Assembly (NCBI GenBank): GCA_965222345.1
Contig: CBDCTS010000002.1
Coordinates: forward strand, 380,413-444,412
Direction of reading: 5' to 3'
Origin: JADFGZ01 sp965222345
GTDB lineage: Bacteria; Acidobacteriota; Terriglobia; 2-12-FULL-54-10
Length of the DNA: 64,000 nucleotides
The notes beneath the pieces were generated by a model. It had not been told where the DNA came from. It saw only the letters and a program-made list of their open reading frames with translations, and did no database searches. Both the position numbers and the translations under genes were made by a program. Shown here in pieces: positions 25,239 to 34,711 of the stretch. Numbering within the stretch: the first letter of the stretch is position 1; every line of letters begins with the position of its first letter.

Positions 25239-25961
25239 ATGATCTCGGTCGTGGACATCGCTGCAAACATCGCACGGGTGAAGGAACGGATTGCGCGCGC
25301 CGCCTCTCAAGCGGGGAGAGACCCTGAAACGGTTTGCCTGGTGGCGGTAACAAAAACCTTTCCGGCAGAAAGCATCATCGAAGCATACCGCTGCGGGCTG
25401 CGCGACTTCGGCGAAAACCGCGTGCAGGAATTCCAGCAGAAGCTTCCTCAGTTGAACTTGCCGGAAGCCACCTTTCATCTGATCGGCCATCTGCAATCCA
25501 ATAAGGTCCGTCCGGCAATGGCCTTTGACTGGGTGCAGACGATGGATAGTGAACGGCTGGCGCGCCGGTTGAATGACGCAGCGGCGGCGGCGAACAAGAC
25601 GCTTTCCGTGCTGATCGAGGTGAAGCTAGGCGAAGAGGAGGCTAAAACAGGGGTGACGGAGCAGGACACGGAGCGGCTGGCCGCCCGTATCCAATCATAT
25701 AACAGGCTGGAGTTGCGGGGATTGATGACGATGCCGCCCTTAACCGAAGACCCGGAAAAGGCGCGTCCCTATTTCCGCCGCCTGTGCCGGTTGCGCGACC
25801 GCTTGCAAGAGGCGGGCTTTCATCAGGTGCGGGAACTCTCCATGGGTATGTCTCATGATTTTGAGATCGCCATAGATGAGGGAGCTACCATCGTCCGCGT
25901 CGGCACGGCGATATTCGGAGAGCGCAAGAACCCAGCGCGCGCGGCGACCGAGCGCCGGTGA
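25239..25961 (+). CDS. YggS-family PLP homeostasis protein
   Basis: A 240-residue TIM-barrel PLP-binding protein. Lysine for PLP is in LVAVTKTFPAE, followed by FGENRVQEFQQK, HLIGHLQSNKVRPAM, GLMTMPPL and LSMGMSHDFEIAIDEGATIVRVGTAIFG. The family controls free PLP levels and has no known catalytic activity. ATG 25239 (MISVVDIAANI) is preferred to the in-frame ATG 25209; GGAAAGG precedes it. The DUF167 gene begins 7 bases downstream. Confidence 0.93.
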   Translation: MISVVDIAANIARVKERIARAASQAGRDPETVCLVAVTKTFPAESIIEAYRCGLRDFGENRVQEFQQKLPQLNLPEATFHLIGHLQSNKVRPAMAFDWVQTMDSERLARRLNDAAAAANKTLSVLIEVKLGEEEAKTGVTEQDTERLAARIQSYNRLELRGLMTMPPLTEDPEKARPYFRRLCRLRDRLQEAGFHQVRELSMGMSHDFEIAIDEGATIVRVGTAIFGERKNPARAATERR

Positions 25962-25968
25962 CTATTCG

Positions 25969-26271
25969 ATGAATATACGAATCCGTGTCCAGCCTCGGGC
26001 CAAACGGAATCGGCTAATGAAGATGAACCGGCAAGCCGGACAGCTTCAGGACCAGTGGAAGCTGCAACTGACCGCGCCGCCCGTCGATGGCAAGGCCAAT
26101 CAGGCATGTGTTGAATTCTTTGCTAAAGGTCTCAGCATTCCCCGCTCCCGTGTGCGGTTGCTGGCCGGAGAAAAATCTCGGCACAAGCTGTTGGCGCTGG
26201 AGGGAGTCAGCGAAGCGGAATTCCTGTGCTTCGCGGGGGAACGTCAGAGTGTATCCGAGCCGCGACAGTAA
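25969..26271 (+). CDS. DUF167 (YggU-like) protein
   Basis: A 100-residue protein with the DUF167 core: MNIRIRVQPRAKRNR, then LTAPPVDGKANQACVEFFAK and VRLLAGEKSRHKLLALEG. Function unknown; the pairing with yggS is common. It begins 7 bases after the YggS stop, so it is in the same operon. Confidence 0.88.
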   Translation: MNIRIRVQPRAKRNRLMKMNRQAGQLQDQWKLQLTAPPVDGKANQACVEFFAKGLSIPRSRVRLLAGEKSRHKLLALEGVSEAEFLCFAGERQSVSEPRQ

Positions 26272-26280
26272 TGAAGCGGG
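26255..26280 (+). repeat. Dispersed CGAGCCGCGAC repeat, copy 2
   Basis: CCGAGCCGCGACAGTAATGA followed by AGCGGG, overlapping the end of the DUF167 gene. Related copies at 19588-19617 and 37644-37670. Confidence 0.45.
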
Positions 26281-26518
26281 TGCAAGGGCACATTGAATCC
26301 TCGAACTTGTGGAACCGCCTGCTCACGCGCGGCTCTGATTGTTGCACCATGCCAGGCGATATCCCCAAACTCTAAAACCACGCCTGACAGCAACTGACCC
26401 GCCACCTTCCAGTTCCGTCCTATCCTGCCACCTTACGGGCTGGTGTATACTAGTGTTGCATCGACCCGTTGAGATCACCACGCTTTAGAGCGGCGACTGC
26501 TTGCCCGGAAGCAGATTG

Positions 26519-27727
26519 ATGAATTTGGAACTTCTCCAACAAACTCTGCGGGAACGCGGCATCGAGGCGTGGCTGTTTTATGATTTCGAGCACAGCGACC
26601 CGATTGCCTATCGCGTACTGGGTCTCTCCACAGAGGCGATCTCAACCAGGCGGTGGTATTACCTTGTCCCTTCGCAGGGTTCCCCAGTAAAACTGGTCCA
26701 CCGAATCGAGAGCGGTCAACTGGACTCGCTTCCGGGAGAAAAGCGGGTCTATGCAGCGTGGCAGGAGCAGCGCCAGTGCTTGCAAGCCATGCTTGAACCA
26801 TTCGGCAGCCTAGCCATGCAATACTCGCCCGGCAACCAGATTCCTTACATCTCCAAGGTGGACGCAGGAACGGTGGAGATGATCCGGAGCTTTGGGAAAA
26901 AAATCGTCAGCTCAGCCGATCTTGTGCAACTGTTCGAGGCGCGCTGGACACCGGAGGCGCTCGAATCCCATCTGGCGGCGGGAAGACAGATTGACAGCAT
27001 TATCTCAGAGGCTTTTGTTCTGATGGGCACGCAGGTGAGCACGGACGGCGAGACGAGCGAAGCGGCGGTCCAGGACTTTATCCTGGAGAAGTTCAAAAAA
27101 ACCGGCTTGGTTACCAGCGACCCGCCCATCGTAGCCGTCAACGGCAACTCCGGCAATCCGCATTATGCAGTGAGCCGGGAACGGCCTTCGCCGATCCGAG
27201 CGGGCGATTTCGTACTGCTCGACGTTTGGGCCAAACAAAACAAGCCCGGAGCCGTCTATTATGATGTGACCTGGACCGGCTTTATCGGCGATAATCCGCC
27301 GGAGAAGATTCAGCAGGTTTTCGAGATCGTGCGAACGGCCAGGGACCGGGCGGTTGAGATGGTGCAGGCTGCCGTTCGCGAGGGCCGAAAACTTTGCGGC
27401 TGGGAGATTGACCGCGTGGCGCGAGACTTTATTGCGCAAAACGGGTATGGTGATTGCTTCCTTCACCGCACCGGCCATTCCATTGGCGAAACGGTTCACG
27501 GCAACGGCGCGAATATCGACGACCTGGAGACGCGGGATGAAAGGGAGATTATCCCGCTGACCGCTTTTTCCATCGAGCCAGGCATCTACCTTCCCGAGTT
27601 CGGCGTGCGGAGTGAGGTGAACGTCTTTGTCAACGAGCGGGAAGCCCGCGTCACGGGCGCCGTACAGCATGAGGTGGTTTGCATCCCATCCCATCCCCGT
27701 GTCTCCGGAGTGAAAAATGCCGTCTAA
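26519..27727 (+). CDS. M24 family metallopeptidase (aminopeptidase P-like)
   Basis: A 402-residue pita-bread peptidase. The five metal ligands appear in order: D in VLLDVWAKQ, D in VYYDVTWTGF, H in LHRTGHSIG, E in FSIEPGIYL and E in GVRSEVNVF. The N-terminal creatinase-like domain (residues 1-155) is present. Such enzymes cut Xaa-Pro bonds; no signal peptide is visible, so cytosolic. ATG 26519 gives the standard MNLELLQQTLRE start. Its stop overlaps the next gene by 11 bases. Confidence 0.9.
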   Translation: MNLELLQQTLRERGIEAWLFYDFEHSDPIAYRVLGLSTEAISTRRWYYLVPSQGSPVKLVHRIESGQLDSLPGEKRVYAAWQEQRQCLQAMLEPFGSLAMQYSPGNQIPYISKVDAGTVEMIRSFGKKIVSSADLVQLFEARWTPEALESHLAAGRQIDSIISEAFVLMGTQVSTDGETSEAAVQDFILEKFKKTGLVTSDPPIVAVNGNSGNPHYAVSRERPSPIRAGDFVLLDVWAKQNKPGAVYYDVTWTGFIGDNPPEKIQQVFEIVRTARDRAVEMVQAAVREGRKLCGWEIDRVARDFIAQNGYGDCFLHRTGHSIGETVHGNGANIDDLETRDEREIIPLTAFSIEPGIYLPEFGVRSEVNVFVNEREARVTGAVQHEVVCIPSHPRVSGVKNAV

Positions 27728-28121
27728 GCAAGCAACTGCCGGTAGTTCCAGCGCGCCCGGCGTTCTGATTGCGCCTGTCCTGGCTGCCTGGCTGATCCCC
27801 GGCGGCGGACACCTGTGGCAGCGGCACTGGGGCCGCGGAGGCCTGCTGCTTTTTTCGGTAGGCTCCATGTTCATGCTGGGCTTGGCGATGGATGGCCGTT
27901 TCTTTGCTCTGACGCCATCGAATCTCGTCGAAACGCTCGGATTCCTGGGCGATCTGGGTTCGGGCCTGTTCTTCCTGGGTGCCCGGTTTTTTGGATATCA
28001 TCAGGAAGTGATGGCCTCTCCTATGACTGATTACGGGACTAAATTTCTGCTGGTGGCTGGATTGTTGAACATCCTGTGCATGCTGGATGCCTACGACATC
28101 GCCGCAGGCAAAAAGAGCTAG
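27717..28121 (+). CDS. DUF6677-like small membrane protein
   Basis: A 134-residue protein with three or four hydrophobic segments. The N-terminal LAAWLIPGGGHLWQRHWGRGGLLLFSVG motif (PGxGHLW...GR) and the C-terminal TKFLLVAGLLNILCMLDAYDIAAGK match what I know of DUF6677 in Acidobacteriota. Function unknown. It overlaps the M24 gene and is followed by another small membrane protein. Confidence 0.7.
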   Translation: MPSKQATAGSSSAPGVLIAPVLAAWLIPGGGHLWQRHWGRGGLLLFSVGSMFMLGLAMDGRFFALTPSNLVETLGFLGDLGSGLFFLGARFFGYHQEVMASPMTDYGTKFLLVAGLLNILCMLDAYDIAAGKKS

Positions 28122-28172
28122 CAACCACCGCTGTTTTGCGCCCTCCGGGGCCATGACAAACTGAACTGCAAA

Positions 28173-28349
28173 ATGACCATTTCTCACTTCACCGCCGCCT
28201 TCCTTTTCGCCCTTTTGACTTCCGTCGTATTTGCCATCACGAGCAAGGAAACCAATCGAGAAAGAGTTCTTTACGGCCTTTGGGTCTTTGGAATCTTTGC
28301 CGTGGTCAGCTTCGGAATGGCGTGGCTGATGTTTGCCGGCCACCGCTAG
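28173..28349 (+). CDS. Small two-helix membrane protein (58 aa)
   Basis: A 58-residue frame with two hydrophobic segments (FTAAFLFALLTSVVFAI and LWVFGIFAVVSFGMAWLMF) separated by a charged TSKETNRERV loop. It lies 51 bases after the DUF6677 gene on the same strand and fits a co-transcribed small membrane protein. Family not recognised; the ribosome-binding site is weak. Confidence 0.6.
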   Translation: MTISHFTAAFLFALLTSVVFAITSKETNRERVLYGLWVFGIFAVVSFGMAWLMFAGHR

Positions 28350-28459
28350 CTCCGCCGCCCGAATTACTCCAGGCAACTCTCGCGATTTGGAATTCTGCTG
28401 CGGAGTACCTATAGCTAATAACAATGCTTCCATTGGAAAGGTCTGGCGCGGAGAAGAGA

Positions 28460-29350
28460 ATGGCGGTTTACAGAATACTGGGGCCGGGGGACGAGGAAGC
28501 GTTGGAGGCTTTCTTGCTGATGCACGCGGACAGCTCCATGTTCCTGCGGTCAAATCTGCGCGCCGGGGGACTCGTGTGCCGAGGCAAGCCTTACCAAGCA
28601 GAGTACATGGCAAAGGTGAGCGGGAATCAAGTGCTGGGCGTGGCGGCCCATGCATGGAATGGAAACCTTCTCTTGCAGGTTCCTGAAGAGATCATGGAGT
28701 TGATGCATGCCTTCGCGCAACACATCAAACGGCCAGTAAAGGGGATCATTGGCCCCATGTCCCAAGTGATCAGTGCGAGGAAGGCGCTCGGCTTGTCGGA
28801 CGCTCCCACCACATGGGAAAGCCGCCAGGATTTGTTTTCCCTACAACTTTCCCAGCTCGCCGTCCCGGAGGCGTTGCGGGCAGGCCGGGTCCAGTGCCGG
28901 CATTCCCGCAACGCGGACCTGGATTTGCTTATCCCATGGAGTGTTGCTTACATGATGGAAGCTCTGCATGAAAAGGAGACCCCAGAACTCTGGAGCTCGT
29001 GTCGGCAGAGTATTGAAAGGAATCATTCGGAAGGGATTCTGTGGGTTCTCCTTGACGGTGATCGGCTAGTGTCGATGACGGCTTTCAATGCCCGCCTGCC
29101 CGATTGCGTGCAGGTTGGCGGAGTATGGACCCCGCCGGAACTACGCGACCGCGGGTACGCTCGCTGTGCGGTTGCCGGTTCGTTGTTAGAAGCCCGGGGA
29201 AAAGGTGCGGAACGGGCCATTCTGTTCACGGACGATGCCGCGGTACGCCGGGCATATCTCGCTCTCGGTTTCCGCGTCATTGGCGATTACAGCTTTGTGT
29301 TCTTTGAGTCTCCGCAAGCTGTCAGGAATAAGAAGGGTCTTTCTTCTTAA
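28460..29350 (+). CDS. GNAT-family N-acetyltransferase
   Basis: A 296-residue protein with a degenerate N-terminal half and a C-terminal GNAT domain. Acetyl-CoA-binding motif A is GVWTPPELRDRGYARCAVAG (R/Q-x-x-G-x-A form DRGYAR), followed by AILFTDDAAVRRAYLALGFRVIGDYSFVFF. Two-domain GNATs of this length often act on unknown small molecules. ATG 28460 has GGAGAAGAGA just before it and starts at the domain. Confidence 0.8.
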   Translation: MAVYRILGPGDEEALEAFLLMHADSSMFLRSNLRAGGLVCRGKPYQAEYMAKVSGNQVLGVAAHAWNGNLLLQVPEEIMELMHAFAQHIKRPVKGIIGPMSQVISARKALGLSDAPTTWESRQDLFSLQLSQLAVPEALRAGRVQCRHSRNADLDLLIPWSVAYMMEALHEKETPELWSSCRQSIERNHSEGILWVLLDGDRLVSMTAFNARLPDCVQVGGVWTPPELRDRGYARCAVAGSLLEARGKGAERAILFTDDAAVRRAYLALGFRVIGDYSFVFFESPQAVRNKKGLSS

Positions 29351-29372
29351 GTCGCACAACTCGTAATGCGTC

Positions 29373-30014
29373 TTAGTGCGTGAAGAAGAAGCAGCCCACA
29401 GCAGGGTTGCTGGGCGGGTCTGCGGAAAGCGAGGAAGGCTGGCTGGAAGGGGTTCCCATCAGAAGCTCCGGCTCGGGCGGCGACGTTTCGAGTTTCCTAA
29501 TATTTATGTCAGGAATCTCCCGGGCAGATTTCGCTCTTCCCTGCCTCGAAACACCGAGTTGCAGATAACCAATCAAACCGTTTCGGATTGCACGACTCCC
29601 GGCTGAAAAGGTCGTTTCGATCACCGTCTGCCGAGCGCGCTGCCCTTCGAGGTTTTTGTTTTCTTCATTTCTTTTCTTAGTTGAGATCTTCAAGCGGGAA
29701 TCTTTTGGAAGGGATAATCGGTCAAATTCAAAGTCTCCTTCCTGCACAACAATCTCAGCGCGAATGACTCCAACCGTTTCCCCTTCCGCTGCGGTGAAGT
29801 GCAGCGGGAAGGAATTCTCCCGGCCAGCGGCATGACCGGCTTTCCCCAGTTCTAGTTTCGATTCGGAGATTCGCTTGCCGGAGGCTTCCTCCGCCGCTTG
29901 CATTTCCGCCGGAAATAAAACCGCGCCTGCAAGCACAGCTTGAGGATTCGGCAGAAGCCCCAGCGCCAAAAAGGCCAGCGAAACAGAACCGTAAAAGTGC
30001 TTCCCGGAAATCAT
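29373..30014 (-). CDS. Exported protein of unknown function
   Basis: A 213-residue protein with a signal peptide (MISGKHFYGSVSLAFLALGLLPNPQAVLAG) and a mature part resembling a single beta-sandwich: FPLHFTAAEGETVGVIRAEIVVQEGDFEFDRLSL, then ARQTVIETTF and IRNGLIGYLQLGV. This resembles cohesin-like or invasin-like Ig folds, but I cannot name the family. A proline/serine-rich tail (PSSQPSSLSADPPSNP) ends the protein. The start lacks a good ribosome-binding site. Confidence 0.5.
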   Translation of the reverse strand: MISGKHFYGSVSLAFLALGLLPNPQAVLAGAVLFPAEMQAAEEASGKRISESKLELGKAGHAAGRENSFPLHFTAAEGETVGVIRAEIVVQEGDFEFDRLSLPKDSRLKISTKKRNEENKNLEGQRARQTVIETTFSAGSRAIRNGLIGYLQLGVSRQGRAKSAREIPDINIRKLETSPPEPELLMGTPSSQPSSLSADPPSNPAVGCFFFTH

Positions 30015-30241
30015 AATAAGAATGAACTGCTTCCAGCCAGCGTAACCGCCCGCCTTCGCATGGGTCCGCCGGGACGATAGAGAGAAAACCTCTTCCACTG
30101 CCACGAACAATAACAACCCTGGTGCATTTTTCCCGGTAGTGTATAGGGGGAATGTAGCACCGCCATCCTGGCGACCCAATGGGCAGCGAGGACGCTGGCG
30201 CTACCTGGCTGTCGGAACTCTATACCTACGGAAGAAATGCC

Positions 30242-32734
30242 CTAGTGGAAATCGAAACTCTCCATGTGGAGTGACGGATCGTTCCGAACGATGACATCTT
30301 TTTGGGTAAACTCCTCGATCTCCTGCAAGAAGGTGTTGTCACGTGACTTTAGGACCCTGGCAACATCCGGATTCACCCGCAGAGTGACCTGTTCGCGTTC
30401 CAACTGAGAAGACAACTTCTTGGCCTCGGCGAGAATTTCGTTGCATACCGTCGCAGGCGATTTGACGAGCCCGGAATTGTTGCAATACGGGCAGGGCTGG
30501 CAAAGCGTACGCTCGAGCGACTGCCGGACTCTTTTTCGAGTGATGGCAATCAGACCAAATTCGTTGAAGGACAATACCTTCGAGGGAGCCTTGTCCGCTT
30601 TCAAAGCATCCTCCAGGGCTGCCATCACCTTTTGCCGGTTTTTCCGCTCATCCATGTCGATAAAGTCGATCACGATGATGCCACCAAGGTCCCGCAAACG
30701 AATCTGCCGCACAATCTCCTGGATGGCCTCCACGTTGGTTTTAACGATCGTGTCCTCCAGGCGATTTGACTTGCCCACAAATTTCCCCGTGTTCACATCA
30801 ATGGCCACGAGTGCTTCGGTTTGATTGATGACAATGTAGCCGCCGGACTTCAGCCAGACCTTCGGCTTGAGAGCTTTGTTAATCTCTTCCTGGATGCCGA
30901 GCTCCTCGAATAACGGAACATCTCTCGTGTAGAGTTTGATGCGATTGACCAGCGAAGGCTGGAATTTGCTGACCAAACTGATGATCCGCTCGTATTCCTG
31001 CTCGCTGTCCACCCAGATTGAGGAAAATTCTTCGGAGAGTTGATCCCGCAACGTTCGCAGCACAAGGTTCCAATCGTGATGGAGAAGGGCCGGGGGGGGA
31101 GCTTTCTCTGCTTGCTGTTTGATCTCCGACCAAAGGTTGGAGAGAAAAAGAATGTCTTGCCGCAAGTCCTCCTCGCTGCGGCCTTCCGCCGCTGTGCGGG
31201 CAATAAAACCGCCTGCAATGTTCCGGTTATTTGACAGGATGATGCGCTTTAACCGTTGCCGCTCCTGCTCGGAAGCAATTCTGCGGGAGATTCCCACGTG
31301 ATTCACCGTCGGCATGAAAACCAGGTAACGGCCGGGCAGAGCGATATGGGAAGTAATCCGTGCGCCCTTTTTGCCGAGAGGTTCCTTCGCAATCTGCACG
31401 ATAAGCTCCTGTCCTTCCTTGAGCAGATCGGCGATTAAAGGCTTGGGGGTCTCCCGATCTTTCGAGTGCCCTCCCCCCCGACTGCCCGGCCCGGGCCGGC
31501 CCTCTCTGCGCCCTCCCCAGCGCGTCCTTCGCTGGTAGCGGGGATTTCGGTGACCTTCACGGACGGTAGCCTGCTGCGGCGCCCGGTTTTCTTCTTCGCT
31601 TCCTTCCACTTCCCCATTTTCCCGAGCAGCCTGCAATTGCCCGCCATCTTCTGCAGTCTCCGGAGAAATGGGTTCAACGGGAGTGAGTTCTGCAGAAGGG
31701 ACTTCTGCTGGCGGTTCCTCCACCAAGCCGGTTTCAGAGGCAGGGCTATGTTCAGCCAGTTGTTCGCCCTCAACGGGTGCCTCGGGTTCTTCCAGGGACG
31801 GTTCCGCGGTTTCCGCTTGCGTTCCTTCGGGCAAGCTGGCTTCCGGAGCGGGCGTCTCCTCCGCTATCCGTTCTTTGTCAAGGGCTTCCTCCACAGGTTG
31901 AATCTCTACAGGAGCAGGGGGAGGAGACGCCTTCTCCGGAACTTCCGGTTCCTGAACTTCCGGCTCGGCATGTTGTTTCTCCAGGCTCTCGCTTGGGGGA
32001 GGCTCGGTCACAGCGGCTGAAATCTCCTCCCTTTCCTCCGGCGGCGCAGGGGGTTCTTCCGACACCACGTTATGCTGCTCTAAGGAAGATTCTGCCGACA
32101 CATCCGCTATTGCTTTATATTTAGCCAGAGACTCTCCTGGCAATATAGTCGGAGCCGGAGGCAAAGGCACCGGTGTATCGGCAGCCGAAGGAGCAGAATC
32201 AGAACGGCGGGCATACTTGGATTCAGGAAATCCTTTGCCCCGGGAACGGCGTCTCCGGGGACGGCGCGAGAAGTTGCGGGACCGTCCGCCGGAAGCGTGA
32301 GACGTCGCAGGGGCCGCGTCTTCGGACGGCATAGCCCGGGTAGAAGGTTCCCCCTCTGGTTTGGATTCGGTTTCTCCGCTCGGCGCCGCTACCGGAATCG
32401 CAGGAGTGACTTCGCCGGATGTTTCTCCAAGCTCTTCCTCCGCCCGTACGACCTTCTGTTCCACCTTCTCTGCTATGGTGGTCGCCACGGTGTCATATTC
32501 CTCCGAGTCTTCGAAAAAGTCGGAGACATACAGGAAGGCGTCCCGTTCCAGGCCAATGTCGACAAAGGCAGACTGCATGCCCGGCAACACACGCGTGACC
32601 CTGCCTTTGTAAATGCTGCCGGCCAGGCTGTACTCTTTATTTCTTTCAAAGTACACCTCGGCGACCTGCTCGTCTTCCAGCATCGCAATCTTGGTCTCGT
32701 GGCTGGAAGAAACCACGATCATCTCTTTTGACAT
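30242..32734 (-). CDS. rne: RNase E/G family endoribonuclease with long insert in S1 domain
   Basis: An 830-residue RNase E/G. Residues 1-75 begin the S1 domain (GSIYKGRVTRVLPGMQSAFVDIGLERDAFLYVSDFF). About residues 80-430 are a glutamate/proline/alanine-rich low-complexity insert with several RRxRR patches. Then the S1 domain resumes (LLKEGQELIVQIAKEPLG, TSHIALPGRYLVFMP) and the catalytic part follows, with the Mg-binding aspartates in VAIDVNTGKFVG and IVIDFIDMDERKNR and the Zn-link CQPCPYC. The C-terminus ends soon after, with no scaffold tail. It is the major mRNA/rRNA processing enzyme and lies downstream of rodA on the same strand. Confidence 0.93.
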   Translation of the reverse strand: MSKEMIVVSSSHETKIAMLEDEQVAEVYFERNKEYSLAGSIYKGRVTRVLPGMQSAFVDIGLERDAFLYVSDFFEDSEEYDTVATTIAEKVEQKVVRAEEELGETSGEVTPAIPVAAPSGETESKPEGEPSTRAMPSEDAAPATSHASGGRSRNFSRRPRRRRSRGKGFPESKYARRSDSAPSAADTPVPLPPAPTILPGESLAKYKAIADVSAESSLEQHNVVSEEPPAPPEEREEISAAVTEPPPSESLEKQHAEPEVQEPEVPEKASPPPAPVEIQPVEEALDKERIAEETPAPEASLPEGTQAETAEPSLEEPEAPVEGEQLAEHSPASETGLVEEPPAEVPSAELTPVEPISPETAEDGGQLQAARENGEVEGSEEENRAPQQATVREGHRNPRYQRRTRWGGRREGRPGPGSRGGGHSKDRETPKPLIADLLKEGQELIVQIAKEPLGKKGARITSHIALPGRYLVFMPTVNHVGISRRIASEQERQRLKRIILSNNRNIAGGFIARTAAEGRSEEDLRQDILFLSNLWSEIKQQAEKAPPPALLHHDWNLVLRTLRDQLSEEFSSIWVDSEQEYERIISLVSKFQPSLVNRIKLYTRDVPLFEELGIQEEINKALKPKVWLKSGGYIVINQTEALVAIDVNTGKFVGKSNRLEDTIVKTNVEAIQEIVRQIRLRDLGGIIVIDFIDMDERKNRQKVMAALEDALKADKAPSKVLSFNEFGLIAITRKRVRQSLERTLCQPCPYCNNSGLVKSPATVCNEILAEAKKLSSQLEREQVTLRVNPDVARVLKSRDNTFLQEIEEFTQKDVIVRNDPSLHMESFDFH

Positions 32735-33412
32735 GAAAACTCCTCGGGCAGGATGCTTGGGTGGGATGACGGGGAAGCAAATTGCGGAACCTGGCTCACG
32801 CTGCAGGTTCCCTTAGGGTTTGCCAAAATCGGTTATGGACCGCTGTTCCGGCCGGGCCGGGCCGTTGGAGCTACGGAGCTTTCGATTATCCAATCGAAAC
32901 ATGCTGAGGTCCGGTTGAACTCGCCGGTGCGAAGGACGCAATCCAGTGAAATCCACTTCCCTGTCCAAAAGGGGCAATCCATCTTCCCAGGCATTTTCCC
33001 GGAAGGAGCAGGATTTCCTTCGTATCCGGCTTCTGCCGGAACCCATCCATGTTTCTAGCAAACTTGTTGCGAGCCATCCCTGGCTCTGCCGCCATCTCGG
33101 TCAGCATTCTGCAAATCTTTAACTTCTTTAGATTGTATCGAGGGATGCTCTATCCCCTGGGATTGGCATCTCCTCATTCCGTTATGTCGTTTGCCGCCTT
33201 CGGTTCAAAAACTCCAGCGGCGGCTGATAGCCCGGCCAGCGGGCTGATGTTACGCTGCCGGCACAATAACCGGCCATCCTCCGGCAAAAGTTTTTCGCGT
33301 TCCACTTGAAGACCCCAGTTGAGGCCCATAGCTGCCGGACGGGCTTTTTCATTGACGGAGTGGAGCAGAAATCTATCTTCCAGTTTCCCCACTCCCGAAA
33401 CGAATCCTTTCT
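32735..33412. other. 678-bp gap between rodA and rne, no gene recognised
   Basis: Short frames on both strands lack ribosome-binding sites and known motifs. The stretch probably contains the rne promoter and 5' leader. A leftward frame at about 33174-33392 has an ATG and some coding-like character but no family I recognise, so it could be gene debris. Confidence 0.4.
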
Positions 33413-34501
33413 TCAGTTGACGAATCTGCGGACTCGCACGCTATTCACCAGCCCGATCGACAGGAAGGTAAACAAGACGGACGATCCGCCATAACTCATA
33501 AGAGGCAGAGGAAGGCCGGTAACCGGAGCATAGCCGATCACCATTCCAATGTTCACCAGAATCTGGAAGCTCAAAACAGCGACAACTCCACCGATGATAT
33601 ACATTCCGCCTGCATCGGGCGCATTTTTTGCGTTGTGAAGCAATCGCATCAGCGCAAGTAGATAAAGGAGCAAAACGAATAACACACCAAAAAATCCTTG
33701 CTCCTCCGCGTAAGCCGCGAAGATGAAATCGGTGTGCGGCTCAGGCAAAAACCATAGTTGTGTTTGCGTCCCTTGGGCAGTTCCCTTGCCCCACAGTTGT
33801 CCGGAACCGACTGCGATTTTGGATTGGAGAAGCTGATACCCGGCGTTTTGCGGATCTTTTTCCGGATGCAAAAAAGTGGAGATTCTAGCTTTCTGATAAG
33901 GCTTCAGATAATGCAAGCCTACCGGCAAGATCATCAGCCCGGCCAGTAGCAGCAGCCCGAAGTAGCGCCATTTCATGCCCGCGAGAAACAGCGTAATCAT
34001 CGCAATGGGCACCAGGGTTAAAGCGGTGCCCAAATCAGGCTGCATGGCGACCAGCACCCCAGCAATCCCCACAGCCAGAAACACCCTTGCCATCTCAGGC
34101 AAGGAAACTTGCTCTTCTTGCGATTCGCTAAAAAAACGCGCCAACAGCAAAATTATAGCCAACTTTACGACTTCCGACACTTGAAAACTGAAGCCGCCAA
34201 CTCGAATCCAGCGGCGTACACCGGAAATGTCACTGCCCAGGAAAAGCAGGGCTGCCAAAGCCGCCAGCATCAGAATGTAAATCAGGGGTATGTGATTCAG
34301 TAGATTATGGTAGTCATAGCGACAGGCCAAAAACATCAAGACCACGCCCAGCAGAATCCAGTAAATTTGTCTGACGTGGGCTCCGGCGAACTTGGTATGC
34401 GCTGTGGTACTGTAGATTTCGACTACTCCCAGCATGGATATGAAAAGTAGGAGAACCAGCAATAGCCAGTCGAAATCTTTTAATGATATAAACTTACCCA
34501 T
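33413..34501 (-). CDS. rodA: Rod-shape SEDS protein, peptidoglycan glycosyltransferase
   Basis: A 362-residue SEDS-family polytopic membrane protein. Signatures include RRWIRVGGFSFQVSEVVKLAIIL, the catalytic-site region MQPDLGTALTLVPI (conserved D), EPHTDFIFAAYAEEQGF and the C-terminal LPLPLMSYGGSS. RodA polymerises lipid II glycan strands during elongation together with PBP2. It follows mrdA in the mreBCD-mrdA-rodA cluster after a 210-base gap. Confidence 0.95.
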   Translation of the reverse strand: MGKFISLKDFDWLLLVLLLFISMLGVVEIYSTTAHTKFAGAHVRQIYWILLGVVLMFLACRYDYHNLLNHIPLIYILMLAALAALLFLGSDISGVRRWIRVGGFSFQVSEVVKLAIILLLARFFSESQEEQVSLPEMARVFLAVGIAGVLVAMQPDLGTALTLVPIAMITLFLAGMKWRYFGLLLLAGLMILPVGLHYLKPYQKARISTFLHPEKDPQNAGYQLLQSKIAVGSGQLWGKGTAQGTQTQLWFLPEPHTDFIFAAYAEEQGFFGVLFVLLLYLLALMRLLHNAKNAPDAGGMYIIGGVVAVLSFQILVNIGMVIGYAPVTGLPLPLMSYGGSSVLFTFLSIGLVNSVRVRRFVN

Positions 34502-34711
34502 AATATCGAATGTCGCAAGTCAGCTTTCTCTCGCAGCCTGTCCGTCAGGGCATCTAAGCTCTCAGTAGTGCATCGCTGCCCTGCGCAAGCTCCTCTACCC
34601 CGCTTACTGCGTCCTCAAGTCCATAAACCTTTTGATCTCTCTTACGCGTGTCAACACCTCCTGCTTTCCCAAGACGGTATCTGACGGGATACACAAACTC
34701 TGAAAACAGAG

